Shown one piece after another: positions 8,939 to 15,949 of a stretch of 64,000 bases of DNA (position 1 is its first letter; each line of letters opens with the position of its first letter). The stretch covers positions 62,001 through 126,000 of the forward strand of contig JAJZBZ010000002.1 in assembly GCA_021846275.1 (NCBI GenBank). The letters run 5' to 3'. The position numbers and the translations under genes are program-made. Below the pieces are notes generated by a model. That model was not told the origin of the DNA and did not search any database. It was given only the letters and a program-made list of their open reading frames with translations. Source of the stretch: Acidobacteriota bacterium (lineage in GTDB: Bacteria > Acidobacteriota > Terriglobia > Terriglobales > Acidobacteriaceae).

Positions 8939-9892
8939 TTATCGGCGCGGGACGGCGACAATGGCAATGGCGGCGCGGTTGGCGAGCGAGAGAATTGTGT
9001 CGCGATCAAAAAGCAGCGTGCGGTCGGCTTCGATGGCGAGACAGGTGGCACCGGCGGCGATCATCGATTCGATGGTTCGCTGGCCGATGACCGGCACGTC
9101 GAAGCGCATATCCTGCCGCGGCTTCGCCTGCTTGACAACGGTGAGCGCGCGGGCGAGCGTCGGGGCTGCGTTCGCGGCTGGCTTCGAGGCTGCTTTCACG
9201 GTCGCATGGTCTGGTTCGGAGTCTTCGGCAGCGGATTCGACGTCGAGCGAGGCCATGAGGTGGCCGGCGCGCTCGATGGTGGCGTCGGTGCCTTCCATGG
9301 CTTCAACGGCGACGCAGGCCTGCGCGGCGATGACGACGGTCTGGCCAATGTCCCAGGCGGCGAGCGCGTGAGCGACGCTGAGGCCGTAGTCGATATTTCG
9401 CTGCTCGTCTTCGCTGGGCGCGCGCTGGGTAAGCACGCCTTCGCGGGCGAGCAGCGGCTCAAGAAATGCAGTGGAGGAGATCAGCTCGATGCCTTCGTCG
9501 GCGAGAACCCTGGCGACGGCTCCGAGGAGCATGTCGGTGGAGCGCGTGCGCAGGCTGAGCAGGAGCTTGGCCAGACGCCAGTCGGGACGGATGGAGGAGA
9601 AAATCTGTTTGTGGCGGACCTGGCCTGCCATGACGGCGCGCGTGACACCTTCTGCCTGGAAGGTTTCGATGAGCCGGGAGAGTTCGCCGAGCGAGAGCCA
9701 GTGAACGCGGATGGCGGGGTCGGCTGCGGCGCGGCGATCAATCTCCGCGTCGGTTTCTTCGCGGATGGCGGCGACGACAACGGTGAGGTCGGCGGCACGC
9801 GCGGCGTCGAGCAGGAGAAACGGAAAACGACCGTTGCCGGCGATGAGGCCGAGTCGATCCGGGCCGAGTGGATCCGTGGCTGGCTCGCTCAC
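8939..9892 (-). CDS. lpxI: UDP-2,3-diacylglucosamine pyrophosphatase LpxI
   Basis: A protein of 317 residues with the LpxI layout: N-terminal GLIAGNGRFPFLLL, middle VMAGQVRHKQIF, and the C-terminal catalytic part FDVPVIGQRTIESMIAAGA. LpxI hydrolyses UDP-2,3-diacylglucosamine to lipid X in lipid A synthesis and replaces LpxH in many non-enterobacterial lineages. Compared with the usual length of about 270-290 residues it has an Ala/Glu-rich insertion around residues 222-250, before the final domain. Its start overlaps the lpxA stop by 4 bases (ATGA), indicating translational coupling. Confidence 0.93.
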   Translation of the reverse strand: MSEPATDPLGPDRLGLIAGNGRFPFLLLDAARAADLTVVVAAIREETDAEIDRRAAADPAIRVHWLSLGELSRLIETFQAEGVTRAVMAGQVRHKQIFSSIRPDWRLAKLLLSLRTRSTDMLLGAVARVLADEGIELISSTAFLEPLLAREGVLTQRAPSEDEQRNIDYGLSVAHALAAWDIGQTVVIAAQACVAVEAMEGTDATIERAGHLMASLDVESAAEDSEPDHATVKAASKPAANAAPTLARALTVVKQAKPRQDMRFDVPVIGQRTIESMIAAGATCLAIEADRTLLFDRDTILSLANRAAIAIVAVPRR

Positions 9893-10686
9893 TTGATGAC
9901 TCCGCGCTGGCTGCGCTCGATGAAGCGGAGCAGCAGTTCAAGGTCGGCGCGGGCCTCGGAGTCGAGGTCTGGCTCGGCGGCGAGCGACTGGATGCGCGCG
10001 ACGGCCTCGGTCGTGTTGAGCCGCGCGGCGAGCAGAAGGCGGAATGCGGAATGGAGTTTTTTCAGGCGCGCTTCGCTGAAGCCGCGTCGCGTGAGTCCCA
10101 CTTTGTTGATGCCGAAGGCGCGATTTTCGCGGCGCGCGCTGGTGAGCGAGAACGGGAGCACGTCCTGCGTGACGATGGTGCCGCCGCCGATGTAGGCGTA
10201 GCGCCCGACGGTGCAGAACTGGTGGACAGGGCTGAAGGCTCCGACGGTGGCGAAGTCTTCGACGGTGACGTGGCCGGCGAGCGTGGCGGCGTTGGCGAGG
10301 ATGCAGTGGTTGCCGACGGAGCTGTCATGGCCGATGTGGACAGCGGTCATGAGCAGGCAGTCAGAGCCGAGGCGCGTGATGCCGCCACCTTTTTCGGTGC
10401 CGCGCGAGATGGTGACGGACTCGCGGATGGTGTTGCGGCTGCCGATCTCAGTGAGCGTGGGTTCGCCGCGGTATTTGAGATCCTGCGGCGGGATGCCGAT
10501 GGAGGTGAACGGGTAGATGGTGTTGTCGTCGCCGAGGCGCGTGCGTCCGTCGAGGACGACGTGAGAGATGAGCCGGTTGCGCTCGCCGAGGATGACTTCG
10601 GGTCCGATGGTGCAGAAGGGACCGATCTCGCACGAGGCGGGCACGACGGCACCGGGCGCGATGACGGAGCTGGGATGGACGCTCAC
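9889..10686 (-). CDS. lpxA: UDP-N-acetylglucosamine O-acyltransferase LpxA
   Basis: A protein of 265 residues made of left-handed parallel beta-helix hexapeptide repeats (IAPGAVVPASCEIGPFCTIG...), followed by a C-terminal helical part. The active-site region AVHIGHDSSVGNHCILAN carries His117 and His120, the latter matching the catalytic base. It catalyses the first step of lipid A synthesis, transferring a 3-hydroxyacyl chain from ACP to UDP-GlcNAc. It overlaps fabZ upstream and lpxI downstream by 4 bases each, a tight fabZ-lpxA-lpxI operon. Confidence 0.97.
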   Translation of the reverse strand: MSVHPSSVIAPGAVVPASCEIGPFCTIGPEVILGERNRLISHVVLDGRTRLGDDNTIYPFTSIGIPPQDLKYRGEPTLTEIGSRNTIRESVTISRGTEKGGGITRLGSDCLLMTAVHIGHDSSVGNHCILANAATLAGHVTVEDFATVGAFSPVHQFCTVGRYAYIGGGTIVTQDVLPFSLTSARRENRAFGINKVGLTRRGFSEARLKKLHSAFRLLLAARLNTTEAVARIQSLAAEPDLDSEARADLELLLRFIERSQRGVIK

Positions 10687-11195
10687 GCGATTCCGTCCGG
10701 CGAAGCTGCGTTCGAGGCTGGGCTGGCTGCCGAGGCTGCCGGAGCGCGGCGCGGGACGACGGCGCAGGTGAGCGTGGCCTCACAGGCGAGCTTGTCGCCG
10801 ATGTAGGCGCGGCCCTGCATGCGTCCCTGGCGCGGGCGGAAGCTGAGGACTTCGACCTCGATGCGGAGCTGGTCGCCGGGCGTGACGGGGCGGCGGAATT
10901 TTGCGTCTTCGATGCCGGTGAAGACGACGAGCTTGCTGTTGCGATCCTCGATCTCCTGAAGCAGGAGGATGCAGCCGGCCTGGGCCATGGCTTCGACGAC
11001 GAGCACGCCGGGCATGATGGGATGGCCAGGGAAATGGCCGTTGAAGAACTCTTCGTTGATGGTCACGTTCTTGAGCGCAGTGATGCGCTGCGCGCGCTCG
11101 AAGCCGATGACGCGATCGATGAGCAGGAAGGGATAACGGTGAGGCAGAAACTCCATCACCTGGCTGATGTCCATCGTCTGCGGCGCGTCGGTCAT
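10683..11195 (-). CDS. fabZ: (3R)-hydroxyacyl-ACP dehydratase FabZ
   Basis: A hot-dog fold dehydratase of 170 residues. The active-site helix is [20 protein letters not shown], with His54 and Glu68. The N-terminal [16 protein letters not shown] is typical. It dehydrates 3-hydroxyacyl-ACP in fatty-acid elongation and competes with LpxA for 3-hydroxyacyl-ACP. The last 25 residues ([20 protein letters not shown]) are a low-complexity extension beyond the family domain. The ATG at 11195 has GGAG 8 bases upstream; in-frame codons further upstream enter decayed transposase sequence and are not expected to be translated. Confidence 0.95.
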   Translation of the reverse strand: MTDAPQTMDISQVMEFLPHRYPFLLIDRVIGFERAQRITALKNVTINEEFFNGHFPGHPIMPGVLVVEAMAQAGCILLLQEIEDRNSKLVVFTGIEDAKFRRPVTPGDQLRIEVEVLSFRPRQGRMQGRAYIGDKLACEATLTCAVVPRRAPAASAASPASNAASPDGIA

Positions 11196-11240
11196 GCGGG
11201 ACTCCGGAGTGCGGGATACGCGCCTTGCGACGCATGGCTG

Positions 11241-11246
11241 ATTATA
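11241..11246 (-). promoter_or_regulatory. Candidate -10 box for the fabZ-lpxA-lpxI operon
   Basis: On the minus strand a perfect TATAAT lies 45 bases upstream of the fabZ ATG. The -35 region (TCAATC at 18 bp) is poor. Confidence 0.35.
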
Positions 11247-11280
11247 AATTGCGCGCGGATGTGGGATTGACCTGCGCCGC

Positions 11281-11457
11281 TCGTTTAGTCTGCGGCAGAT
11301 ACGGCGCGGCGTCTTCCATGACCTCGAACAACTCATCCCCGCCATCGGAGACCAGATCGACCACCATAACGCCAATCCAAAGCCCCTTCTCTGGATCGCA
11401 ATGGCTTCCGACATTCTGGAAAAGGTTGCCCGCGCTCGCGGCCCACTTCATAAAGGA
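11281..11457 (+). pseudogene. IS630-type transposase C-terminal remnant
   Basis: The plus strand encodes, without a stop, RRGVFHDLEQLIPAIGDQI then DHHNANPKPLLWIAMA and DILEKVARARGPLHK. This is the characteristic C-terminus of IS630/Tc1-like transposases (RxGxFxSV...ID.HN..PKPFVWTA..IL.K..RAR). No N-terminal or catalytic DDE part is visible upstream, where fabZ begins. It is a short relic between the fabZ promoter region and the methyltransferase gene. Confidence 0.72.
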
Positions 11458-11694
11458 CCATCCGCGTGGCGGACTCGCGCGCGGATGAATTCACAGCCTT
11501 CGGATATGGACTGCGTTTTGACGCTCAGAGGATAAGCCGGAACTGTGCAACCACGAACGCATTCTGTGCAACGGAACCGCATCCATTTGCAGGACTCCCG
11601 TGCCGACCGTGCTACACTGCGGGTATTCAGATCGCTGAAAACAAAATGCCTGACAATTTGGCCGCTGCAAAAGTCCGACAGCCTGGGAGGGAAA

Positions 11695-12534
11695 ATGGGC
11701 AAGGTTGGCTTTGGGGTTAAAACTCTCTACAAGACTGCATTCCAATCTTCCGAGTGCCCTTACTGCGGCAGCCGTGAAACGACCCTCGTTGAACGCAAGC
11801 ACATGATCCTGCAACTCAGAAAATGTGGACAATGCATGCTTTCGTTCCGTTTTCCGAAGGATGAGTTATCTGAAAATAATAGCTTTTATCAAAATGCTTA
11901 TCGCGAAAGTACCGTTACCGACCTCCCAGCCACGTCAGAGCTACCCGGGCACATCAAGAACAACTTCAGAAATGTTGGCCGCGACCTCACCGACCACTTG
12001 CAAACCATAAAGGCCATCGCACCTTCTGGAAAACTCCTGGATTATGGAAGCTCCTGGGGTTACTGCGTTCACCAATTTCGCGATGCGGGCTATGATGCTT
12101 ATGGATTTGAGATATCACGAACGCGAGTCGAATATGGTCGAAAGATGTTACAGGTTGAACTCAGCCACTCCGTTGAAACGTTTGCGGATGCTTCTTTCGA
12201 TGTCATCTATTCGGCTCATTGCCTGGAGCACATTCCAAATCCCGCCATTCCGCTCGTTCAATTCGCGCGCTTATTGAAGCCTGGCGGTCATTTGTTCATT
12301 TACGTTCCCAACTGCGGCGGAGCGGAAGCACGTAAATTGGGTGTTCGCTGGGGTCCGATGATCGGCGAGAAGCATGTTCTAGCCTTAACTGCGGAGTTCT
12401 TTCACAACAACTTGCCAAACTATGGTTTTGAAAACCTTTGTTTTGCCAGTTCACCTTACGCTTCTGCACCGCAACGTTATGAGTTATCCGCGCTGGAAGG
12501 CGAGGAATTGCTCGTGGTCGGCGTTCGAAGTTAG
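11695..12534 (+). CDS. Zinc-ribbon class I SAM-dependent methyltransferase
   Basis: A protein of 279 residues. The N-terminus carries a four-Cys zinc-ribbon (C21PYC24 and C44GQC47). A Rossmann methyltransferase domain follows with motif I LLDYGSSWGY (about residue 114), the acidic strand end YGFEIS, and DVIYSAHCLEHIPNP/LLKPGGHLFIYVPN. Such CxxC-headed enzymes are common in polysaccharide and natural-product gene sets, often as C- or O-methyltransferases on sugars; the substrate is not evident. The ATG at 11695 follows GGGAGG. Base composition is clearly AT-richer than its neighbours and it sits between an IS remnant and a repeat element, so it was probably acquired. Confidence 0.82.
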   Translation: MGKVGFGVKTLYKTAFQSSECPYCGSRETTLVERKHMILQLRKCGQCMLSFRFPKDELSENNSFYQNAYRESTVTDLPATSELPGHIKNNFRNVGRDLTDHLQTIKAIAPSGKLLDYGSSWGYCVHQFRDAGYDAYGFEISRTRVEYGRKMLQVELSHSVETFADASFDVIYSAHCLEHIPNPAIPLVQFARLLKPGGHLFIYVPNCGGAEARKLGVRWGPMIGEKHVLALTAEFFHNNLPNYGFENLCFASSPYASAPQRYELSALEGEELLVVGVRS

Positions 12535-12581
12535 GAGAGTGCATTGTATTTCAACAAGCTCCTGAAGAATAAGTCGGGAGT

Positions 12582-12761
12582 TTGACTGAATTGTCTGCGC
12601 TGCCAAACCCAAAGCATCTGATTACCGAACACGTCCCTGAGCCTCAAACTTCGGCTCTGATAGTCGCCCTGCAGCGCTGCGCTCAGGAGCAGCATCCGGA
12701 GTCAATCGTCGGTGCCGGTCTCCGGCAGTTCCGTGCGCGGCTCGGCGAAGCCAAATCCTAG
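12582..12761 (+). pseudogene. Unidentified gene fragment ending in the repeat element
   Basis: Sixty codons from a TTG read LTELSALPNPKHLITEHVPE... and QEQHPESIVGAGLRQF, with normal amino-acid composition. I do not recognise the family. No good Shine-Dalgarno is present, so it is probably the 3' remnant of a larger gene. Its TAG stop (12759-12761) overlaps the first bases of the inverted-repeat element. Confidence 0.4.
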
Positions 12762-12871
12762 AGCGTGTTTCCTATATGCCACTGTGACTTCGTCGGAGTG
12801 CGTCAGCCCCGCTTCAGCGGCGGGTCTGATACGGGTCGTCTCGGCCTACGCTTATTTATGAAACACGCTCT
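12760..12871. repeat. 112-bp terminal-inverted-repeat element, copy 1
   Basis: It is bounded by perfect 12-bp inverted repeats, AGAGCGTGTTTC (12760-12771) and GAAACACGCTCT (12860-12871). The interior contains TCAGCCCCGCTT and GCGGGTCTGAT, shared with a second copy at 41300-41411. No protein is encoded. The size, inverted ends and dispersed copies resemble a MITE. The left end supplies the TAG stop of the preceding fragment. Confidence 0.8.
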
Positions 12872-13158
12872 CCGTCGAGCGAATATTCGACTTTCCGGAG
12901 CTTGGCCCGCTCAGCCCTGCCGAGGCGCGAAATGCCAAGGTACGACCGTGGAAATCGCAAATGGCATTGGATCCCGATCCTCGGCAACACTGCCCTCACC
13001 GTCCCGCTCTTCGTCGAGCGCATCCCTTGACTGTCCTCAAGCCGCTGAGTTTGCCCCGCATTTTCCCGCTGCCCATCGTACCGTTTCCCTGCTACAATCC
13101 CGTAGTTCCAGCACGCGCCTCCGATTCCGTCACAGAATCGCGCGCCACGGAGTCTGCC

Positions 13159-14238
13159 ATGAAGCCGTCCCCGCTCCCCTTGCGGTTTTCCCTCCTTGCG
13201 CTCGCCTCGCTTGCCGTCCTCACGCTCTCCGGCTGCGGCGGCAGCAGCTCCAGCTCCACCACCCCACAGTTCACTCAGATCGTCTCCTTCGGTGACAGTC
13301 TCAGCGACGTCGGCACCTATCGCGTCGGAGAAGTGGCGGCGCTCGGCGGCGGCGAGTTCACCATCAACGGCCCCAACAACGAAATCTGGGTTCAGGACAT
13401 CGCCACCGCGCTCAGCCTGCCCGCGCCCTGCGCCGCCGAAACCGGCCTGAACGGCTCCGCAGCGGACGGCTTTTCCGTCGCCGTCGCCATGCACGCCGGC
13501 TGCTATGACTTCGCACAGGGCGGCGCGCGCGTCACCAATCCCGTTGGCCCCGGCAACGCCCTGCTTGGCGGCTCCAACGCCATCATCGGCTTGCTCACCG
13601 TTCCCGTCGCCACACAGATTCAGAACTATCTCGCGGCCAACAACGGCGCATTCACGGGCAAGGAACTGGTCACCGTCTGGGCCGGTGCGAACGATCTCTT
13701 CATCCAGGCCGACACCATCGCCGCCGGCGCCGAGACGCCCACCCAGGCCGCGCTGGCCATGGGTCTGGCTGCCACCCAACTGGCCACCTACATCCAGACG
13801 GAAATCCTTGGCAAGGGTGCCAACTACGTCATGGTCCTCAACCTGCCTGACGTCAACCTCACCCCTTACGCGCTCGCGCTGCCCAGTGCCGACCAGCCGC
13901 TCATCACGGCACTGGTCACCACCTTCAACCAGACGCTCCAGGCCGCGCTCGCCTCCGCACCACCCGCCAAAGTAATGCAGGTCGATGTCTACACGCTCTC
14001 CCAGACCGAGGCTGCCGACGCCACCGCCGACGGCCTGACCAACATCACCACCCCGGCCTGCAATCTCTCGCCCGCCGCAAACCCGCTTGCCTCGTCGCTC
14101 GTCTGCAGCTCGGCCAATCTCTCGGGCACCAACGTGCTCAACTACGAGTACGCGGACACCGTCCACCCCACACCCTACGCCCACGCACTTCTGGCCAAGG
14201 GCGTGCTCATGCAGATGACCACCCAGGGTTGGTACTGA
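13159..14238 (+). CDS. GDSL-family lipase/esterase lipoprotein
   Basis: A protein of 359 residues. The signal peptide ends in a lipobox (LSGC, lipidated C26), followed by a Gly/Ser linker. The GDS motif is VSFGDSLSD with nucleophile Ser47. The block V GAND is WAGANDLF. The catalytic Asp-His pair is D333/H336 in YADTVHPTPYAHALLA. The layout resembles bacterial SGNH esterases of the phospholipase/thermolabile-hemolysin type without an autotransporter. It is probably anchored to the outer membrane. The ATG at 13159 has GGAG 6 bases upstream. The next gene starts 1 base after the stop, suggesting an operon. Confidence 0.88.
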   Translation: MKPSPLPLRFSLLALASLAVLTLSGCGGSSSSSTTPQFTQIVSFGDSLSDVGTYRVGEVAALGGGEFTINGPNNEIWVQDIATALSLPAPCAAETGLNGSAADGFSVAVAMHAGCYDFAQGGARVTNPVGPGNALLGGSNAIIGLLTVPVATQIQNYLAANNGAFTGKELVTVWAGANDLFIQADTIAAGAETPTQAALAMGLAATQLATYIQTEILGKGANYVMVLNLPDVNLTPYALALPSADQPLITALVTTFNQTLQAALASAPPAKVMQVDVYTLSQTEAADATADGLTNITTPACNLSPAANPLASSLVCSSANLSGTNVLNYEYADTVHPTPYAHALLAKGVLMQMTTQGWY

Positions 14239-14239
14239 T

Positions 14240-14608
14240 TTGGCTCATACGGATTTGCCAGATACGAATCCCGGTGCCGCAGGCTCATCGCATCGCAGAC
14301 CCGGAGTCCCGGCTGGCAGGCGGCGCAAGCCGCGCTGGATGCACCTCGCCGAGATGATACTGCTTTCCGCAGCCGTCCTCGCCATCGCGCTCTACGGCGG
14401 CGACTGGGCCGTGTTTCTGCTTCGCGGCCAGCCGCGCAGCGCCGTCACCGTCGAGCGCTACCTCGTCGTCCCGCTCAAAGGCAAAAAGACCGAGTACGAC
14501 GACGAAGGCCAACGCTCGGTTCCCTGCGCCCGCTCGCTCTTTCCGCAGGGTGCCTGGTCGCCCTGCTGGTATCTGCGTCAGCATCCGATCGCCGCTGACA
14601 ATCTCTGA
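14240..14608 (+). CDS. Small single-pass membrane protein
   Basis: From a TTG at 14240 this gives 122 residues: an Arg/Pro-rich cytoplasmic N-terminus, one transmembrane helix (MILLSAAVLAIALYGGDWAV) and a C-terminal domain with YLVVPLKGKKTEYD, VPCARSLFP and SPCWYLRQHP. The two Cys in the last part could form a disulfide outside the membrane. I do not know a function. The start is unsure: an ATG at 14339 would leave 89 residues beginning just before the helix. It follows the GDSL gene by 1 base and converges on the TPR gene, with 3 bases between stops. Confidence 0.6.
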   Translation: MAHTDLPDTNPGAAGSSHRRPGVPAGRRRKPRWMHLAEMILLSAAVLAIALYGGDWAVFLLRGQPRSAVTVERYLVVPLKGKKTEYDDEGQRSVPCARSLFPQGAWSPCWYLRQHPIAADNL

Positions 14609-14611
14609 GAC

Positions 14612-15853
14612 TTACGGCTGAGGCGAGCTGGGCGAGCCGCTGGATGGCTGCGTCGCCGGGTTTGGCGTCGCGGCCGCTCCCGGCGGCGCATTCGCCTTCG
14701 CAATCCGTTCATGCAGGCTTTCGTCGCGCGTGTGATTCAGCGTCTTGGTCTTCTCAAACTCCGCCTGCGCCAGTTTGCGCTGCCCCATCTGCTGATAAAT
14801 CCTCGCCAGCCGGAAATGCGCGTTCACGCTGCCCGGATTCAGCGCAACGGTTTCCTTCAACTCGCGCAGCGCCACCGCCGGATGGTTCGTCTCCTGCGCA
14901 ATAATCCCCAGGTCCAGATGCGCCAGCGGCTCCTTCGGCTGCCCGGCCTCGGCCCTCAACAACTCCGGACGAGCCTGCGCATACTGCTGCAACTGCAAAT
15001 ACGTATCTCCCAGGTAGAGCCGTGCCTGCCAGTTTCCGGGATCATTCTTCAGCTCCGCCAGAAACTCCGGAATCGCCTCCTCATACCGTTTCTGCGCCCA
15101 GAGCAGATACGCCAGGCCAAAATGCACCTGCGGCTCATTCGGATTCGCCTTTTCCGCCGCGCGAAACTGGTCCACCGCACCGGCATTGTCGCCCTTTTCG
15201 TCCATCGCCTCGCCGGCAATCATGTCTGCCGCCGCCGAGTTCGGATTGATTTCCAGAATCTCCCTGTACACCGCCAGCGTCGCCTCCAGTTGATGCGTCC
15301 ACAGCAGGCAGTGGGCCAGCGTCAGTCGAATCTGCTCATTCTGCCGGTCCATGGCCGCCGCCTGCTTCAGATATGGAATCGCCTCGGCAAATTTGCGCTC
15401 GCCATAGTAGGACATTCCCGCCAGCACCAGCACCTGTTCATTGCCCGCATGCTCGGCCGCCATCCGGCTGAAGACCGGCACCGCCTCGCTGAAGTGATCG
15501 GTCTTGAAAAGCGCCAACCCCAGATTCAGCTCCAGGCCGGGGAGATTGGGCGTAATCGACTGCGCCTGCCGATAGGCGCGCACCGCCTCGTCATAATGTC
15601 CCGCGCGCGACTCCATCAGTCCAAGCTGCGCCCACGCCTGCCCATTGCCCGGCTCTTCGCTTACCACCTTTTTCCAGGCGACAATCGCCTCCGCCGTTCG
15701 CCCGGCGCGCTCCAGCGCCAGCGCCTGCATCACGTCCGGCGGCATCGGCTGCATCACGCTCCGCTGCGCCGGAGCCAACGCCGAGCCACACAACGCAGCC
15801 GCCAGCAGAATCCGTTCCCCTCGCAACCGCAAAACATCACTCCTTCTCAGCAT
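14612..15853 (-). CDS. Secreted tetratricopeptide-repeat protein
   Basis: A protein of 413 residues. A short N-terminal hydrophobic segment (ILLAAALCGSALA) looks like a signal peptide. About nine TPR units follow with the typical spacing (AWAQLGLMESRAGHYDEAVRAY, AHFRLARIYQQMGQRKLAQAEF). The C-terminal 25 residues are Pro/Ser/Ala-rich. TPR arrays bind partner proteins; the partner is not evident. The ATG at 15853 is preferred over the in-frame GTG at 15874. Confidence 0.8.
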   Translation of the reverse strand: MLRRSDVLRLRGERILLAAALCGSALAPAQRSVMQPMPPDVMQALALERAGRTAEAIVAWKKVVSEEPGNGQAWAQLGLMESRAGHYDEAVRAYRQAQSITPNLPGLELNLGLALFKTDHFSEAVPVFSRMAAEHAGNEQVLVLAGMSYYGERKFAEAIPYLKQAAAMDRQNEQIRLTLAHCLLWTHQLEATLAVYREILEINPNSAAADMIAGEAMDEKGDNAGAVDQFRAAEKANPNEPQVHFGLAYLLWAQKRYEEAIPEFLAELKNDPGNWQARLYLGDTYLQLQQYAQARPELLRAEAGQPKEPLAHLDLGIIAQETNHPAVALRELKETVALNPGSVNAHFRLARIYQQMGQRKLAQAEFEKTKTLNHTRDESLHERIAKANAPPGAAATPNPATQPSSGSPSSPQP

Positions 15854-15890
15854 CCGCTCGTGAGTGGCAGACACATTTCCATTCTGGCAG

Positions 15891-15930
15891 CAAAATAAAA
15901 AACGCGCCGCGGAGACTGGCTCCGCGGCGC
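15891..15930 (-). terminator. Terminator of the TonB-dependent receptor gene
   Basis: On the minus strand GCGCCGCGGAG, a 5-base loop and CTCCGCGGCGC form a perfect 11-bp stem followed by a run of six T. It lies 20 bases after the receptor stop codon. Confidence 0.9.
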
Positions 15931-15949
15931 AGGGTTGTGGTTGCGAAAG

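Larger units (their letters stand above)
12535..13158. other. Decayed intergenic patch with a gene fragment and an inverted-repeat element
   Basis: It holds a 60-codon remnant (12582-12761) and a 112-bp inverted-repeat element (12760-12871). A further 290 bases up to the GDSL lipase gene show no supported gene. A weak TACAAT (13093-13098) could be part of the lipase promoter. Confidence 0.5.

Noticed and set aside
11242-11451. 69-codon minus-strand frame that reads like a real protein (GLWIGVMVVDLVSDGGDELF)
   Set aside because: It is the antisense of the IS630-type transposase remnant, which fits a known family on the plus strand.
12856-14184. Minus-strand frame opposite the GDSL lipase
   Set aside because: Gly/Val/Asp-rich shadow; the plus strand has a signal peptide, lipobox and catalytic triad.
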